A DNA stretch of 64,000 bases, from the NCBI RefSeq assembly GCF_024585285.1, contig NZ_CP040755.1, positions 806,001 to 870,000 on the forward strand, written 5' to 3'. Under the pieces are notes generated by a model, which saw only the letters and a list, made by a program, of their open reading frames with translations, had not been told where the DNA came from and did not search any database. The translations under genes and the position numbers were made by a program. This document shows, one piece after another, positions 1 to 7,819 of this stretch (its first letter is position 1; each line of letters starts with the position of its first letter). This DNA is from Colwellia sp. M166. Lineage in GTDB: Bacteria > Pseudomonadota > Gammaproteobacteria > Enterobacterales > Alteromonadaceae.

Positions 1-597
1 TATTTCATCAAATGCTTTCAATGGAACTAAATCTACTCTACTTAAAGATTCACCATCGTCTGGCATAGACATCCTTTTTTGAACACCACCTATCGCAAAA
101 CTATCATTTAGTAGCTTTAAAATGCCCCCACCTGACTGCCCTACAATTTCACCATGGTTAACTGAACTATTTATTTCAGCTTCAACATAACCGTTAGCTG
201 TTTGATTCTGAATTGATAATTTATTTTGTCTATATGAAGATGTGTTTTCACGTCTAACATCAGGAAACCCACATAAATAATAATCTTCCGTCTTATTGAA
301 AAGATTATCTATTCTTAAATGCTTAGGAAGCTGACTAATGAAAGGGACTTTTAAAATTGCTGCGTCTATACCTTCATTTGCATGATAATACGGCTCACCA
401 ATAACATCCATTGACTCAATCTGTATTACTTCATTTTCACCAATTAGCTCTCTTTGCACTTGAGTTACATTAGTTCCTTCTACAACATGTCTTGCTGTTA
501 AAACATAAGTGTAGCTTTCTGATGTAGGTTGAAATAAACAACCGCTACCTTCTCCAACTTTTACTGAAAAGAGCCTAAATTTATCTATAGTACTCAT
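1..597 (-). CDS. Trypsin-like serine protease, 3' part outside window
   Basis: The first 199 codons of a chymotrypsin/trypsin-fold (S1-like) peptidase are visible; the rest lies left of the window. The triad can be read directly: His37 in TARHVV, Asp78 in GIDAAIL, and Ser155 in GQSGGGI. There is no signal peptide, so it probably acts in the cytoplasm. The ATG (597-595) shares one base with the TAA of the upstream metallo-beta-lactamase gene, which indicates translational coupling. Intracellular trypsin-like domains fused or linked to effector modules are known from bacterial conflict systems; a function here is inferred from that and from the neighbours. The missing C-terminus may carry another domain. 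The fold call is firm, the role is not. Confidence 0.8.
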   Translation of the reverse strand, partial: MSTIDKFRLFSVKVGEGSGCLFQPTSESYTYVLTARHVVEGTNVTQVQRELIGENEVIQIESMDVIGEPYYHANEGIDAAILKVPFISQLPKHLRIDNLFNKTEDYYLCGFPDVRRENTSSYRQNKLSIQNQTANGYVEAEINSSVNHGEIVGQSGGGILKLLNDSFAIGGVQKRMSMPDDGESLSRVDLVPLKAFDEI

Positions 598-1655
598 TAA
601 AATTCCATCGTATGTATTTCTGAATATTTAAAATTAGGGAAGTCAGAAACATCTTGCTCAGAGAAAACTTTTAAATTGTAATTGAATAAAAGCTCTGCAT
701 TATTGTTATGGTTTATTATTCTTGCCAAGCATTGCTTATGCGGAAGCTTATGCTTATCTCCATTTGAGCTAAGTATAAATTTGGACGTATCAACCAATTC
801 TAATAATTCGTAGCAAGTATTACTCTTACTACCATGATGAGATACCTTCATAAATTCAGCCTTTATAGGATTATCCTTACTGTAACCTAACTCATTCAAG
901 CTTTTTATTAGAAGTAAAGGATGAGCATCGCCGAGAAACAACATATTTTTCTCATTAAAGGTTAGAATAAAGGCAATTGAGCTACCATTATGAATAGATT
1001 TATCTTCTGTAAATTGATCTTGAAGTAGTAATTTCTTTATCGTTTTGTCGTAATCATCTGACTTTGCAGTATCTAGATTCTTATCCTCAGCAGTCCATTT
1101 TTTTAATAATGATTTGAGTTTCACTTCATCTGGAGAAAGTATTGTAAAACTCAAGCCAAGTTCATGTAATACTGTTTTATTTTCTAATTTTCTAATTAAC
1201 TTTCTGTCCCATATTCCATGCTTTTCAATATAGTCTTCAAATGAGATACCTTGCTTAATACTTGTATCCAAACTGCTACTGTCTTTAACTATTTGTAGAT
1301 TAGAAGAAACTTCAGGAACAGCTTTATCTTCAAAAATTAAGCGACCAGAATTAAACCAAACTTTTTTAACTAAGTCTTTAGCTAAGGGATCTTTCTCAAA
1401 CCATTTTAAAATGCCACCTATATGATCATCATCAACATGAGTTAATATTAATAAATCAATGCTCTCTTTACTCTTATGTATCTCTTGAATAGCTAGTTGT
1501 AAAGCACCAGCTTCGGGTTTACCTCTTTTATTTTTAAATTGGTATGCTCTTCCCGTACCACCATCAACTAGAATGTTTCTATTAATACCTTCTTTGTCTA
1601 CAAATGAAATAAGTATTGAATCACCATTAAATGCTTTTAAAAATTGAATTTTCAT
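597..1655 (-). CDS. ComEC-like metallo-beta-lactamase-fold hydrolase
   Basis: This 352-residue soluble protein has the metallo-beta-lactamase fold typical of ComEC/Rec2-like stand-alone enzymes. The metal motif is THVDDDHIGG (His73, Asp75, Asp77, His78), followed by FLGDAHP (about residue 243) and VSHHGSKSN (about 269), which supply further ligands. No membrane segment or ComEC competence domain is present, so it is not a DNA-uptake channel. In this family the substrate is usually a phosphodiester, nucleic acid or nucleotide, but it cannot be told here. It sits 13 bp downstream of a small membrane-protein gene and overlaps the protease gene by one base, so the three probably form one operon. 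MBL-protease pairing recalls bacterial conflict systems (inference). Confidence 0.85.
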   Translation of the reverse strand: MKIQFLKAFNGDSILISFVDKEGINRNILVDGGTGRAYQFKNKRGKPEAGALQLAIQEIHKSKESIDLLILTHVDDDHIGGILKWFEKDPLAKDLVKKVWFNSGRLIFEDKAVPEVSSNLQIVKDSSSLDTSIKQGISFEDYIEKHGIWDRKLIRKLENKTVLHELGLSFTILSPDEVKLKSLLKKWTAEDKNLDTAKSDDYDKTIKKLLLQDQFTEDKSIHNGSSIAFILTFNEKNMLFLGDAHPLLLIKSLNELGYSKDNPIKAEFMKVSHHGSKSNTCYELLELVDTSKFILSSNGDKHKLPHKQCLARIINHNNNAELLFNYNLKVFSEQDVSDFPNFKYSEIHTMEF

Positions 1656-1668
1656 ACTTCCTCCAAAA

Positions 1669-2070
1669 CTAGGCTTTAAATATATTCAAAGCTAAATAGA
1701 TGCTGATACATAACATTCCAATACCGAGAGTAAGATATGAAAAATGAATAAGTTTATACCTCAACCTTTTATACTTTTCATTTAACTGCCACTGTTGATC
1801 TTCTTTTGGTTTCTCAAGTTGTTTAGCTAAGTCAAAAAACCTTTTCGCATCTATGCGTAATTCATATAGACAAATAGCTACAGTGGTTACAAAGGCAATT
1901 AATGCACAGAGTAATAACCATTTTTCAGAATGGGTAAATTTGCTAACATCAGACTTTGTAAGAGCAAGGAAAAAAACACCCGTTGCACCTGTGGACATTG
2001 AGAGAATATAAGCGCGTAGTTTATTGCCAGCATCCTTTGCTAAGGAATGGTAAGATTTAATCTCTTCCAT
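1669..2070 (-). CDS. Small membrane protein with three predicted helices
   Basis: A 133-residue protein with hydrophobic stretches at about residues 21-38, 48-68 and 108-130 and a charged segment of about 40 residues (rich in K, R, E) between the second and third. I do not recognise a family with certainty. The overall shape, short N-terminal helix, membrane helices and cytoplasmic linker, is like small membrane effectors in defence operons such as SLATT or Pycsar TM proteins, but no diagnostic motif is seen. It is the first gene of the operon with the MBL hydrolase and the trypsin-like protease. A pore-forming effector role is only a guess from context. Confidence 0.65.
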   Translation of the reverse strand: MEEIKSYHSLAKDAGNKLRAYILSMSTGATGVFFLALTKSDVSKFTHSEKWLLLCALIAFVTTVAICLYELRIDAKRFFDLAKQLEKPKEDQQWQLNEKYKRLRYKLIHFSYLTLGIGMLCISIYLALNIFKA

Positions 2071-2245
2071 AATAAAAGTTCCGTTTAAAATTTATAATAA
2101 TTTAATAAGTTACATTGAGTTGAAATCATATAACTTTATCACTTTTAATTCCATGATTTAGATACCGATACTGTTATTTGATGACTAGTTATCACGCCCA
2201 TGAAATTAAAGGTTCAGGTGTAATCGTAATGAGTAGCATTAATGT

Positions 2246-2293
2246 AACTCGTTTCCTAAAACTCGTTTCCTAAAACTCGTTTCCTAAAACTCG
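2246..2293. repeat. 14-bp tandem repeat, three copies plus a half copy
   Basis: The unit AACTCGTTTCCTAA occurs at 2246-2259, 2260-2273 and 2274-2287, with a partial fourth copy to 2293. It overlaps the last codons and the stop of the recombinase gene. Because 14 is not a multiple of 3, loss or gain of one unit shifts the reading frame and changes the C-terminus. Confidence 0.95.
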
Positions 2294-2818
2294 ATAAACA
2301 GTTGTTCTTGAACAGCCAAGTGTTTTAGATATCAAGTTTTTATTCATTCCTTTAGCAAAATAATCTTTTATTTGAGAATGGAGTTTTTCATTTTTGTAAC
2401 GGCCTAAGTGGCCTCCTTGAGATTTTTTTAGTGCTCTTCCTTCTGCACAACGTTGTAATATGCGTTTTCGTTCCATCTCTGCAAATGCTGAAATGGTCGT
2501 ATAAATAACACGACCAATATCTGAGTTGATATCTACATCACCGAGATCATGCAAGATCAAACCAACACCTTTAGTTTCTAATTTATTAGCTATTTGTAAT
2601 GCATCTATTGTTGAACGAGCCAACCTGTCTGTTTTAGTCACATGAATAACATCACCAGCCCTAGCAAACTCAATCATTGAAATTAATTCAGGTCTATCCG
2701 CAGACTTACCACTTATCTTCTCCTGATATATTTTTTCACACCCCATCTTTTCCAATTGCTGTGATTGCACCTCCAAACTTTGTTCAGTTGAACTTACCCT
2801 TGCGTAGCCTATTTTCAT
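2270..2818 (-). CDS. Serine recombinase (resolvase/invertase family)
   Basis: A 182-residue small serine recombinase. The N-terminal catalytic domain starts MKIGYARVSSTEQS, with the nucleophile at Ser9 and the usual arginines in the TDRLARST segment (about 61-68). The long E helix carries AEMERKRILQRCAEGR, and the C-terminus is a helix-turn-helix ending in LISKTLGCSRTTVYRVL. Length and layout match Tn3-type resolvases and plasmid multimer-resolution or invertase enzymes. A candidate recombination site lies directly upstream (2817-2892). No cognate transposase is seen, so plasmid-type resolution or a relic of a transposon are both possible. The last three residues (NEF) are encoded by a tandem repeat, so the C-terminus may be variable. 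Confidence 0.9.
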   Translation of the reverse strand: MKIGYARVSSTEQSLEVQSQQLEKMGCEKIYQEKISGKSADRPELISMIEFARAGDVIHVTKTDRLARSTIDALQIANKLETKGVGLILHDLGDVDINSDIGRVIYTTISAFAEMERKRILQRCAEGRALKKSQGGHLGRYKNEKLHSQIKDYFAKGMNKNLISKTLGCSRTTVYRVLGNEF

Positions 2819-2892
2819 AAAGTGTCCTTAAAGTTACTTACTATCACTGTTACATGTAACTATTTAAAATCAAGACCTTAAGAACACTTTAT
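2817..2892. promoter_or_regulatory. Inverted-repeat region, possible res site
   Basis: Fifteen-base arms at 2817-2831 and 2878-2892 are inverted copies with one mismatch. Between them sits a perfect 12-bp palindrome GTTACATGTAAC (2849-2860). The region abuts the start codon of the serine recombinase, where res sites and autoregulatory operators of this family commonly lie. The assignment as recombination site is inference. Confidence 0.45.
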
Positions 2893-2956
2893 TTAATATT
2901 ATTCGTACTGTTCACAAACATAGGTCTTTTAGTACACTCAAAAAAACACAAAAGGA

Positions 2957-4093
2957 TCAAACTCTATTTTTAATTGATTCGATAACATCTAGCTCTATTT
3001 TCGAGATTCGAGCCACTCTTGTTGCACTCGCTAAACTATATTCAAATACTTTTTCAACTTTATCTAATTGTGAATAACCAGTTAACTCCCAAGTTTTTAA
3101 AGAATCACTATAAAATTCTTTTTCTGTTTTTAGTTCACCCGATTGAATATGTTGCTTGAATAAATCTTCAATAGATAAACTTTTCCCAAAATTATAATGA
3201 GTCTGTTTTGTCTCTTTCACCTGAAACTCAAAGTAACGTTTTGACATATGTACATCAGAGTTACCTTTCGATCTAAATGCAATTTCTAGTAATGGATTTG
3301 TCTTGCCTTGAATATATTTCTTAACAATATTCTGAGCTACGGTGATTTCCCATAAATTAATACCAAATGTATTTTTAATTTGAGTAACTTCTGTTTCTGT
3401 TAAAGTTACAAGTTCTTTTTCTGCAATCCCTTTAGCTAATTTGAAGAAAGCTTCTACCGCAATATCCTGATCTTTACTGTATTTTATATAACCATTATCT
3501 TTGTTATTTTCTATCGAATTTAATAGCCCTCTTTTTTTGCATTCTTCTAGTAATTCAGCATCGTTATATTTTGACATTGTAGATATTGAATTAGGTTTGA
3601 TCATAGATTCGTTAATAATTTCAAGTTCAATACCATCTACTTTTTCTATGTCTTTAATTAGTGTTTTTATTAACTTTGTTACTTTGAACTTAGCCCCTTC
3701 TTTAACAATAGATTCCCAATTTTTTGCAGAGCCACCTGAAGAAATTTCTCCCTCAAGTAATGCAACCCCCTCTCCTGTTGTTGCTCCACCATCTCTGCCA
3801 TTAGCCCTAGCAAAAACAAGCCCAGCAACTCCAATTGGTTTTCTCTTCTCAATTTTATTTTCGGTGAAAGTAACATAAGCACTCACTGTTTCGACTTCTG
3901 TACTACCGTCTGATCCAAATGTTTTTATCAGTTTTTGGCTAATTTCATTCTCAAAATCAGCATCAATAAGCCAACCTTGTTGTGATGCATCCCATTTAGC
4001 GTTACCTAAATTTTTTAAATAAGTACTAACTCTTGCTAAATATGGGGTAATAACCAGTATCTGAGCGTCTTGCTTTATCATTTTTATTGGCAT
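2957..4093 (-). CDS. Uncharacterised protein with HARP-like N-terminus
   Basis: A 378-residue protein of mobile-element type. Residues about 10-60 (ITPYLARVSTYLKNLG, then AKWDASQQGWLI) resemble the small module in which a Trp-Asp plus a following Trp mark a HARP-like or plasmid-protein DNA-binding fold. The rest has a Gly-rich stretch (about 95-120) and a helical, charged C-terminal half. No catalytic motif is seen. It overlaps the upstream acidic gene by one base (4093), so the two are probably co-translated. The HARP comparison is pattern recognition at moderate to low certainty; beyond that I do not know what it does. Confidence 0.55.
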   Translation of the reverse strand: MPIKMIKQDAQILVITPYLARVSTYLKNLGNAKWDASQQGWLIDADFENEISQKLIKTFGSDGSTEVETVSAYVTFTENKIEKRKPIGVAGLVFARANGRDGGATTGEGVALLEGEISSGGSAKNWESIVKEGAKFKVTKLIKTLIKDIEKVDGIELEIINESMIKPNSISTMSKYNDAELLEECKKRGLLNSIENNKDNGYIKYSKDQDIAVEAFFKLAKGIAEKELVTLTETEVTQIKNTFGINLWEITVAQNIVKKYIQGKTNPLLEIAFRSKGNSDVHMSKRYFEFQVKETKQTHYNFGKSLSIEDLFKQHIQSGELKTEKEFYSDSLKTWELTGYSQLDKVEKVFEYSLASATRVARISKIELDVIESIKNRV

Positions 4094-5352
4094 TATTTCG
4101 CTCCTTGCTGATTAGCAGCATTTTCATTAACCTCAAACTCTAACCAAGAAAGCGCAGCCAATCTGATCTGCTTCTTCAACACTTTTAAAATTAATTCACT
4201 ATCAAAATCAAACTTTTCCCCATTTATTTCATAGCATTTGAGCAATATTTTCGTTTCCAATACGTAAAGTGAAATAAATTGTTCCGCAATTCTCTCTTCA
4301 ATTTTTTTAATATCATCGTCAAATTCATCAATATCATAATTTTCTTTAACTGAGCTGAGTGACACATCAATAAAATGATCGACTTTAGTGCCATTAATAA
4401 AGTCTTGTGTGAATTCGTTCAAAGAAGGCTTTAGCAAATTGTTAGGAACAAGCGTCAGTGATTCGATTAATAATTTTGGGTTTGAATCTAATAAATTTTC
4501 AAATAAAAAACCATAACCGTCTTCATAATCAATTATCTCGTAATCACTGATTTCATTAAAAAATAATGTTTTAAACTCATCATAAGAGTCAAAATCCAAT
4601 TGATTGAAACTTTCATCAAGATATATTTGTGCAATACTCGGTAAATCACAGTAATGAATATAATTTTCTTCATTATTTTCCGTATGACTTACTTTAATTA
4701 TGTGCTTTGGTAATTTGTTGTGTATCTCAATTAAGCGATCCTCAATAGCTGGAAACAATGTTCTTGGTGGTTCGAATGAATATTCATGTTCAAATTTAGA
4801 CTTCACGTCATCGTCAGTAACTTGATAAAAAACAAAACTTTTAAATTTCAAAGTTAGCTTGTTTTTTCGAACAATAAATTCAATTTGCATATCTGCATCA
4901 TCTTCAGTGATAATTTGACAAAATATTTCCCTATCAGTATTCCCAAACTTCATTGTTTGAATCTGATTAATGAATTTCATTTCACCTTTTATTGCAAAAT
5001 CTTCATATGCTTTAAGCGTTCTGTCGACATCAAAACAATTTAAAGCTTCGAAAACTATTTTATCCAAAAAATTTACTATTTGAGTAAAAGTTGCTTGTTG
5101 CTGTTCCAACAGATATCCATCATCAACATTTTTGAGTTTCTTTAATAATATTTCTTTCGCGTCACCATAAATACTTGCGTCAATTTTGCTTCGGCACTCT
5201 TCTAGAAACTTAAGTGAATTCAGTTTTGATAACTTGTGATCTGGTTGAAGCCTATAATTGACTTCATTAGTTAATTCTTCTCGTAATAATTTACTCATTT
5301 CTTCCAAAATGGCTGAAAATGTTTGTTGTTGATCTTTTCTTAAATTATTCAT
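4093..5352 (-). CDS. Uncharacterised acidic protein, first gene of a two-gene unit
   Basis: A 419-residue, strongly acidic soluble protein (runs such as YDIDEFDDDIKKIEE near 350-365) with no signal peptide, membrane segment or known catalytic motif. It begins MNNLRKDQQQ, close to MNNLTNEQQQQ of the next acidic gene (5564-6541), and both are preceded by a near-identical leader of about 110 bp. The stop overlaps the start of the following gene. Shared leader and N-terminal residues suggest the two acidic genes are coordinately expressed or arose by duplication of the leader. Acidic composition beside an anti-CRISPR homologue invites the idea of a DNA-mimic inhibitor, but nothing in the sequence proves it. 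Confidence 0.6.
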   Translation of the reverse strand: MNNLRKDQQQTFSAILEEMSKLLREELTNEVNYRLQPDHKLSKLNSLKFLEECRSKIDASIYGDAKEILLKKLKNVDDGYLLEQQQATFTQIVNFLDKIVFEALNCFDVDRTLKAYEDFAIKGEMKFINQIQTMKFGNTDREIFCQIITEDDADMQIEFIVRKNKLTLKFKSFVFYQVTDDDVKSKFEHEYSFEPPRTLFPAIEDRLIEIHNKLPKHIIKVSHTENNEENYIHYCDLPSIAQIYLDESFNQLDFDSYDEFKTLFFNEISDYEIIDYEDGYGFLFENLLDSNPKLLIESLTLVPNNLLKPSLNEFTQDFINGTKVDHFIDVSLSSVKENYDIDEFDDDIKKIEERIAEQFISLYVLETKILLKCYEINGEKFDFDSELILKVLKKQIRLAALSWLEFEVNENAANQQGAK

Positions 5353-5500
5353 ATTAATATTCTCCGTTGTATTTTTGTGTTTTTGTTAAATTTTGGGTGC
5401 AGAAACCCTATTCAGGCTTCTGCTGAATTACTGTTATTATTTATTTACGTTTAAATTATCTAAGTCTTTCGCTGATTATTAGCGTTATTAATAATTTATA
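5353..5500 (-). promoter_or_regulatory. Structured leader, copy 1
   Basis: Upstream of the 419-residue gene. The minus strand can form a hairpin at 5423-5399 (arms GCAGAAGCCT and GGGTTTCTGC, loop GAATA, including G-T pairs) and, further upstream, a small hairpin CGCT-AATAATC-AGCG. The Shine-Dalgarno sequence is GGAG just before the start. About 110 bp match copy 2 at 6542-6655. No U-run follows the main hairpin, so it is not a simple terminator. Confidence 0.6.
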
Positions 5501-5563
5501 TAATCAGACATTTAGAAAGATCCATCTTATCCAGACAGCTTACAAACTATAATTTCATAGGCT

Positions 5564-6541
5564 TTAGGTATTACAGGACAGAATAGCCTCTACGACTCCA
5601 TCTGTGATGTCATGCTGACTACCTCGCATGTAATCAATATCAATATTTTTGTCGCAATTAAAAAGCATACTGTAGCCATCATCAGTACATAACTCATCCA
5701 AGAAACCCACATTACGTGAAAAGTCGCTCTCAAATTCAGAACCAAACACATACTCAGAAATATGTTCATACAACTCATCTTCATTACTATGTGAAACATC
5801 CCCTTCAGGAATTTCGTCATCTGTATACTGCTCAATTAATTTATTTTTACATTCATTTTCAAAGACCCATATTTTATGTTTTTGAAAATTTGACAATTTA
5901 AAAGTACTTACTAAATTATGAGCACAAAGCAACTGCATTAATTCGGCAAAGTCATCATCATTAATATTCCTTGGTCGAAATTCTGTTACTGCGGTCAATA
6001 AGCCACAACGATATGTATGTCTACTGAATGATTCATTAATTAAAGATTTTGTTAATGCTTTAAAATCATCAAAGATGCTAAAACTGTTTGTATCTGACTC
6101 CAGAACGGATTGTTCTAATAATTGAGAACGTATTTCTTCTATTAGCTTGTTTTTATCATCCGCACCGATACATTGAATTGCTTTCAGAACTGGTAACATA
6201 AATTCGAAATCATAACTTTCACTTAATTGTAGATATGTAGATTCATATAAATAGACATGTCCAGAATTAGGCGTTTCTAAGCAAATAATGGTTTTATCAA
6301 AATCTGGGTATTCTATTTGATTTAACTGCTTATTTATAAACTCATCAATGTTTTCATTATTGACGCTATAGGATTTTTCACTAAATAATGAATAAAAAAC
6401 ATCATCATTAGAAAAACCTTCTTCAAGGAATGTAATCAAAAGATCAATCTGTTTATTTTTTGAAATTTTAGACCACTGTTTTACTAAAAAATCTTGTTGC
6501 TGTTGCTCATTAGTTAAATTATTCATATTAATATTCTCCAT
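5564..6541 (-). CDS. Uncharacterised acidic protein sharing leader with 4093-5352
   Basis: A 325-residue, very acidic soluble protein beginning MENINMNNLTNEQQQQ; a second start at MNNL (five codons in) corresponds to the start of its neighbour. No recognised motif. It carries many Asp/Glu clusters such as NINDDDFAEL (about 195-204) and VSHSNEDELYEH. It lies between the AcrVA2 homologue and the other acidic gene, all on the same strand, each with its own leader. I do not recognise the family. A mobile-element accessory or counter-defence role is suggested by neighbours only. Confidence 0.6.
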   Translation of the reverse strand: MENINMNNLTNEQQQQDFLVKQWSKISKNKQIDLLITFLEEGFSNDDVFYSLFSEKSYSVNNENIDEFINKQLNQIEYPDFDKTIICLETPNSGHVYLYESTYLQLSESYDFEFMLPVLKAIQCIGADDKNKLIEEIRSQLLEQSVLESDTNSFSIFDDFKALTKSLINESFSRHTYRCGLLTAVTEFRPRNINDDDFAELMQLLCAHNLVSTFKLSNFQKHKIWVFENECKNKLIEQYTDDEIPEGDVSHSNEDELYEHISEYVFGSEFESDFSRNVGFLDELCTDDGYSMLFNCDKNIDIDYMRGSQHDITDGVVEAILSCNT

Positions 6542-6660
6542 TATTTTGTGTTTTTGTTTAATTTTGGGTGCAGAAACCCTATTCAGGCTTCTGCTGAATT
6601 GCTGTTATTGATTATTTACGTTTTAAATTATCTAGATTTTTAGCTGTTCATTAGCTTTAC
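6542..6660 (-). promoter_or_regulatory. Structured leader, copy 2
   Basis: Near-identical to copy 1. The main hairpin lies at 6594-6570 with the same sequence, and the upstream small hairpin reads AGCT-AATGAAC-AGCT. Relative to copy 1 (CGCT...AGCG) the outer pair has changed from C-G to A-T, a compensatory change that keeps the stem. The Shine-Dalgarno GGAG and following bases up to the ATG are identical. This supports selection for a folded nucleic acid. Confidence 0.6.
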
Positions 6661-6669
6661 TAGTTAATT

Positions 6670-7689
6670 TTATGCAGCGGCATTAATTACCGTTGGGTGC
6701 CACCAGTTATAGATAAACTTGCGGTCAGGGCTATTTCGTTTACCTGTCCAAACACCGTGATAATGACCACGCCTAATATGTGGTGTGGGGCTATTGTGAG
6801 ATTTACCTTTGGCTTCCTCAGGAATAATTATTTGTTTCGCGAGTCTTTTGCCAACTTGCCATACTGTAGAATGCTTAGGTGGTATTAGAGTTTGATTTTT
6901 CTTCCCTTTTTTAACGCGAGGTCTGCATGGCAGTTGATTTTGAATTCTTTCAATGTCGGGTTCGTCAATACAAAGATATAACAGCAATGAAAGACATTTT
7001 TGAACAATTGGTAATCTTTCATCTACCATCTCTTTACGCAATATTTCACAGTCAATCTCATTATGTTGTTTTGAAGATTCAACAAAAAAACGATTAAGCC
7101 CTTCTTTAATTGTCCATTCTCCTAAATGCATAGTTAGCGGAAATAAATCATTTTCAATATCAAGCAAAAAACGTATCTGTGTTCTATCTCTCACATGATC
7201 GTATTCTAAGTGAGCAAAGAACCCATCTATGTTCATAAAATTGGGGGTTTTAATATAAACAGACCATTCTGGTATCCTATGAAGCACTGCAACTGGGATA
7301 TTGCCTTTTAATTCATTTTTACCTATTGATTCATAAACACTTGACTCATACTCGTAGATACTCTTGGTCAGCCGCCACGGGGCAAGCGCAGCGAGCTTTT
7401 CAACCACACCAAAAGTAATACTCTGAATATTTTCAAATTCTTTGTAAATCGTTGAAACAGCATCATATGCTTCTACAGGAGCAAAACACCAAGCAGGTCT
7501 GGTTTTTGAACCATATATAGGATGCTTACGCACAGTATCAATCATTTTCCATGCCTGAGGATAACGTTTAGTTAAAGCGTTTAAATGATCGATTGGTTCA
7601 AGTTTTTTATTTGACTCTTGAAAAGAGTAAATTTGACATTCACTATCATCTTGATTTGTGAATATAGAAGGAGTTAATTTTTTATTCAT
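6670..7689 (-). CDS. AcrVA2-family anti-CRISPR homologue
   Basis: A 339-residue soluble protein that I match to AcrVA2, the type V-A (Cas12a) anti-CRISPR first found in Moraxella bovoculi. Shared features in the same order are a Trp-Arg segment LAPWRLTKSIYEYE (about 105-118), PEWSVYI (about 145), LLYLCIDEPDIE (about 238-249), WQVGKRLA (about 281) and the C-terminal block PHIRRGHYHGVWTG, then a W.P.V.N ending. AcrVA2 lowers Cas12a levels co-translationally by recognising the nascent Cas12a N-terminus; whether this distant homologue does so is unknown. AcrVA2 relatives are known to occur widely on plasmids, also in hosts without Cas12a. No cas12a gene is visible in the window. Confidence 0.8.
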   Translation of the reverse strand: MNKKLTPSIFTNQDDSECQIYSFQESNKKLEPIDHLNALTKRYPQAWKMIDTVRKHPIYGSKTRPAWCFAPVEAYDAVSTIYKEFENIQSITFGVVEKLAALAPWRLTKSIYEYESSVYESIGKNELKGNIPVAVLHRIPEWSVYIKTPNFMNIDGFFAHLEYDHVRDRTQIRFLLDIENDLFPLTMHLGEWTIKEGLNRFFVESSKQHNEIDCEILRKEMVDERLPIVQKCLSLLLYLCIDEPDIERIQNQLPCRPRVKKGKKNQTLIPPKHSTVWQVGKRLAKQIIIPEEAKGKSHNSPTPHIRRGHYHGVWTGKRNSPDRKFIYNWWHPTVINAAA

Positions 7690-7695
7690 TTTTAT

Positions 7696-7738
7696 AGCCT
7701 TATTTTTAGGTAATAGAAGGCTTATGGCACAGATTACC
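7696..7738 (-). promoter_or_regulatory. Hairpins over the ribosome site of the AcrVA2-like gene
   Basis: The likely Shine-Dalgarno (AAGG, within AAGGCT at 7701-7696) six bases before the ATG can pair with AGCCTT at 7722-7717, which would hide it. A second possible stem pairs GGTAAT (7738-7733) with ATTACC (7714-7709) in the loop of the first. The two pairings are interleaved, as in attenuators or pseudoknots. Function is inferred from sequence pairing only. Confidence 0.4.
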
Positions 7739-7753
7739 TCAACGGTCTGTACA

Positions 7754-7819
7754 CCTCCTGATTTATGCTAACTAGCATTATGTCTTTCATTTATTTTTCC
7801 AGTTTTTTGGAATGTTCAA
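7754..7819 (-). promoter_or_regulatory. Putative promoter and operators of the AcrVA2-like gene
   Basis: On the minus strand a -35-like TTGAAC (7819-7814) is followed by an inverted repeat TTCCA-N6-TGGAA (7812-7797), an AT-rich -10 region, a second inverted repeat ATGCTA-GT-TAGCAT (7778-7765) and a strong purine box AGGAGG (7759-7754). Two inverted repeats in a promoter are typical of regulated anti-CRISPR and plasmid genes. The -10 is weak, so the promoter call is tentative. Confidence 0.35.

Noticed and set aside
3501..3878. A 125-codon plus-strand ORF
   Set aside because: It is the reverse of the minus-strand gene 2957-4093 and has no ribosome site.
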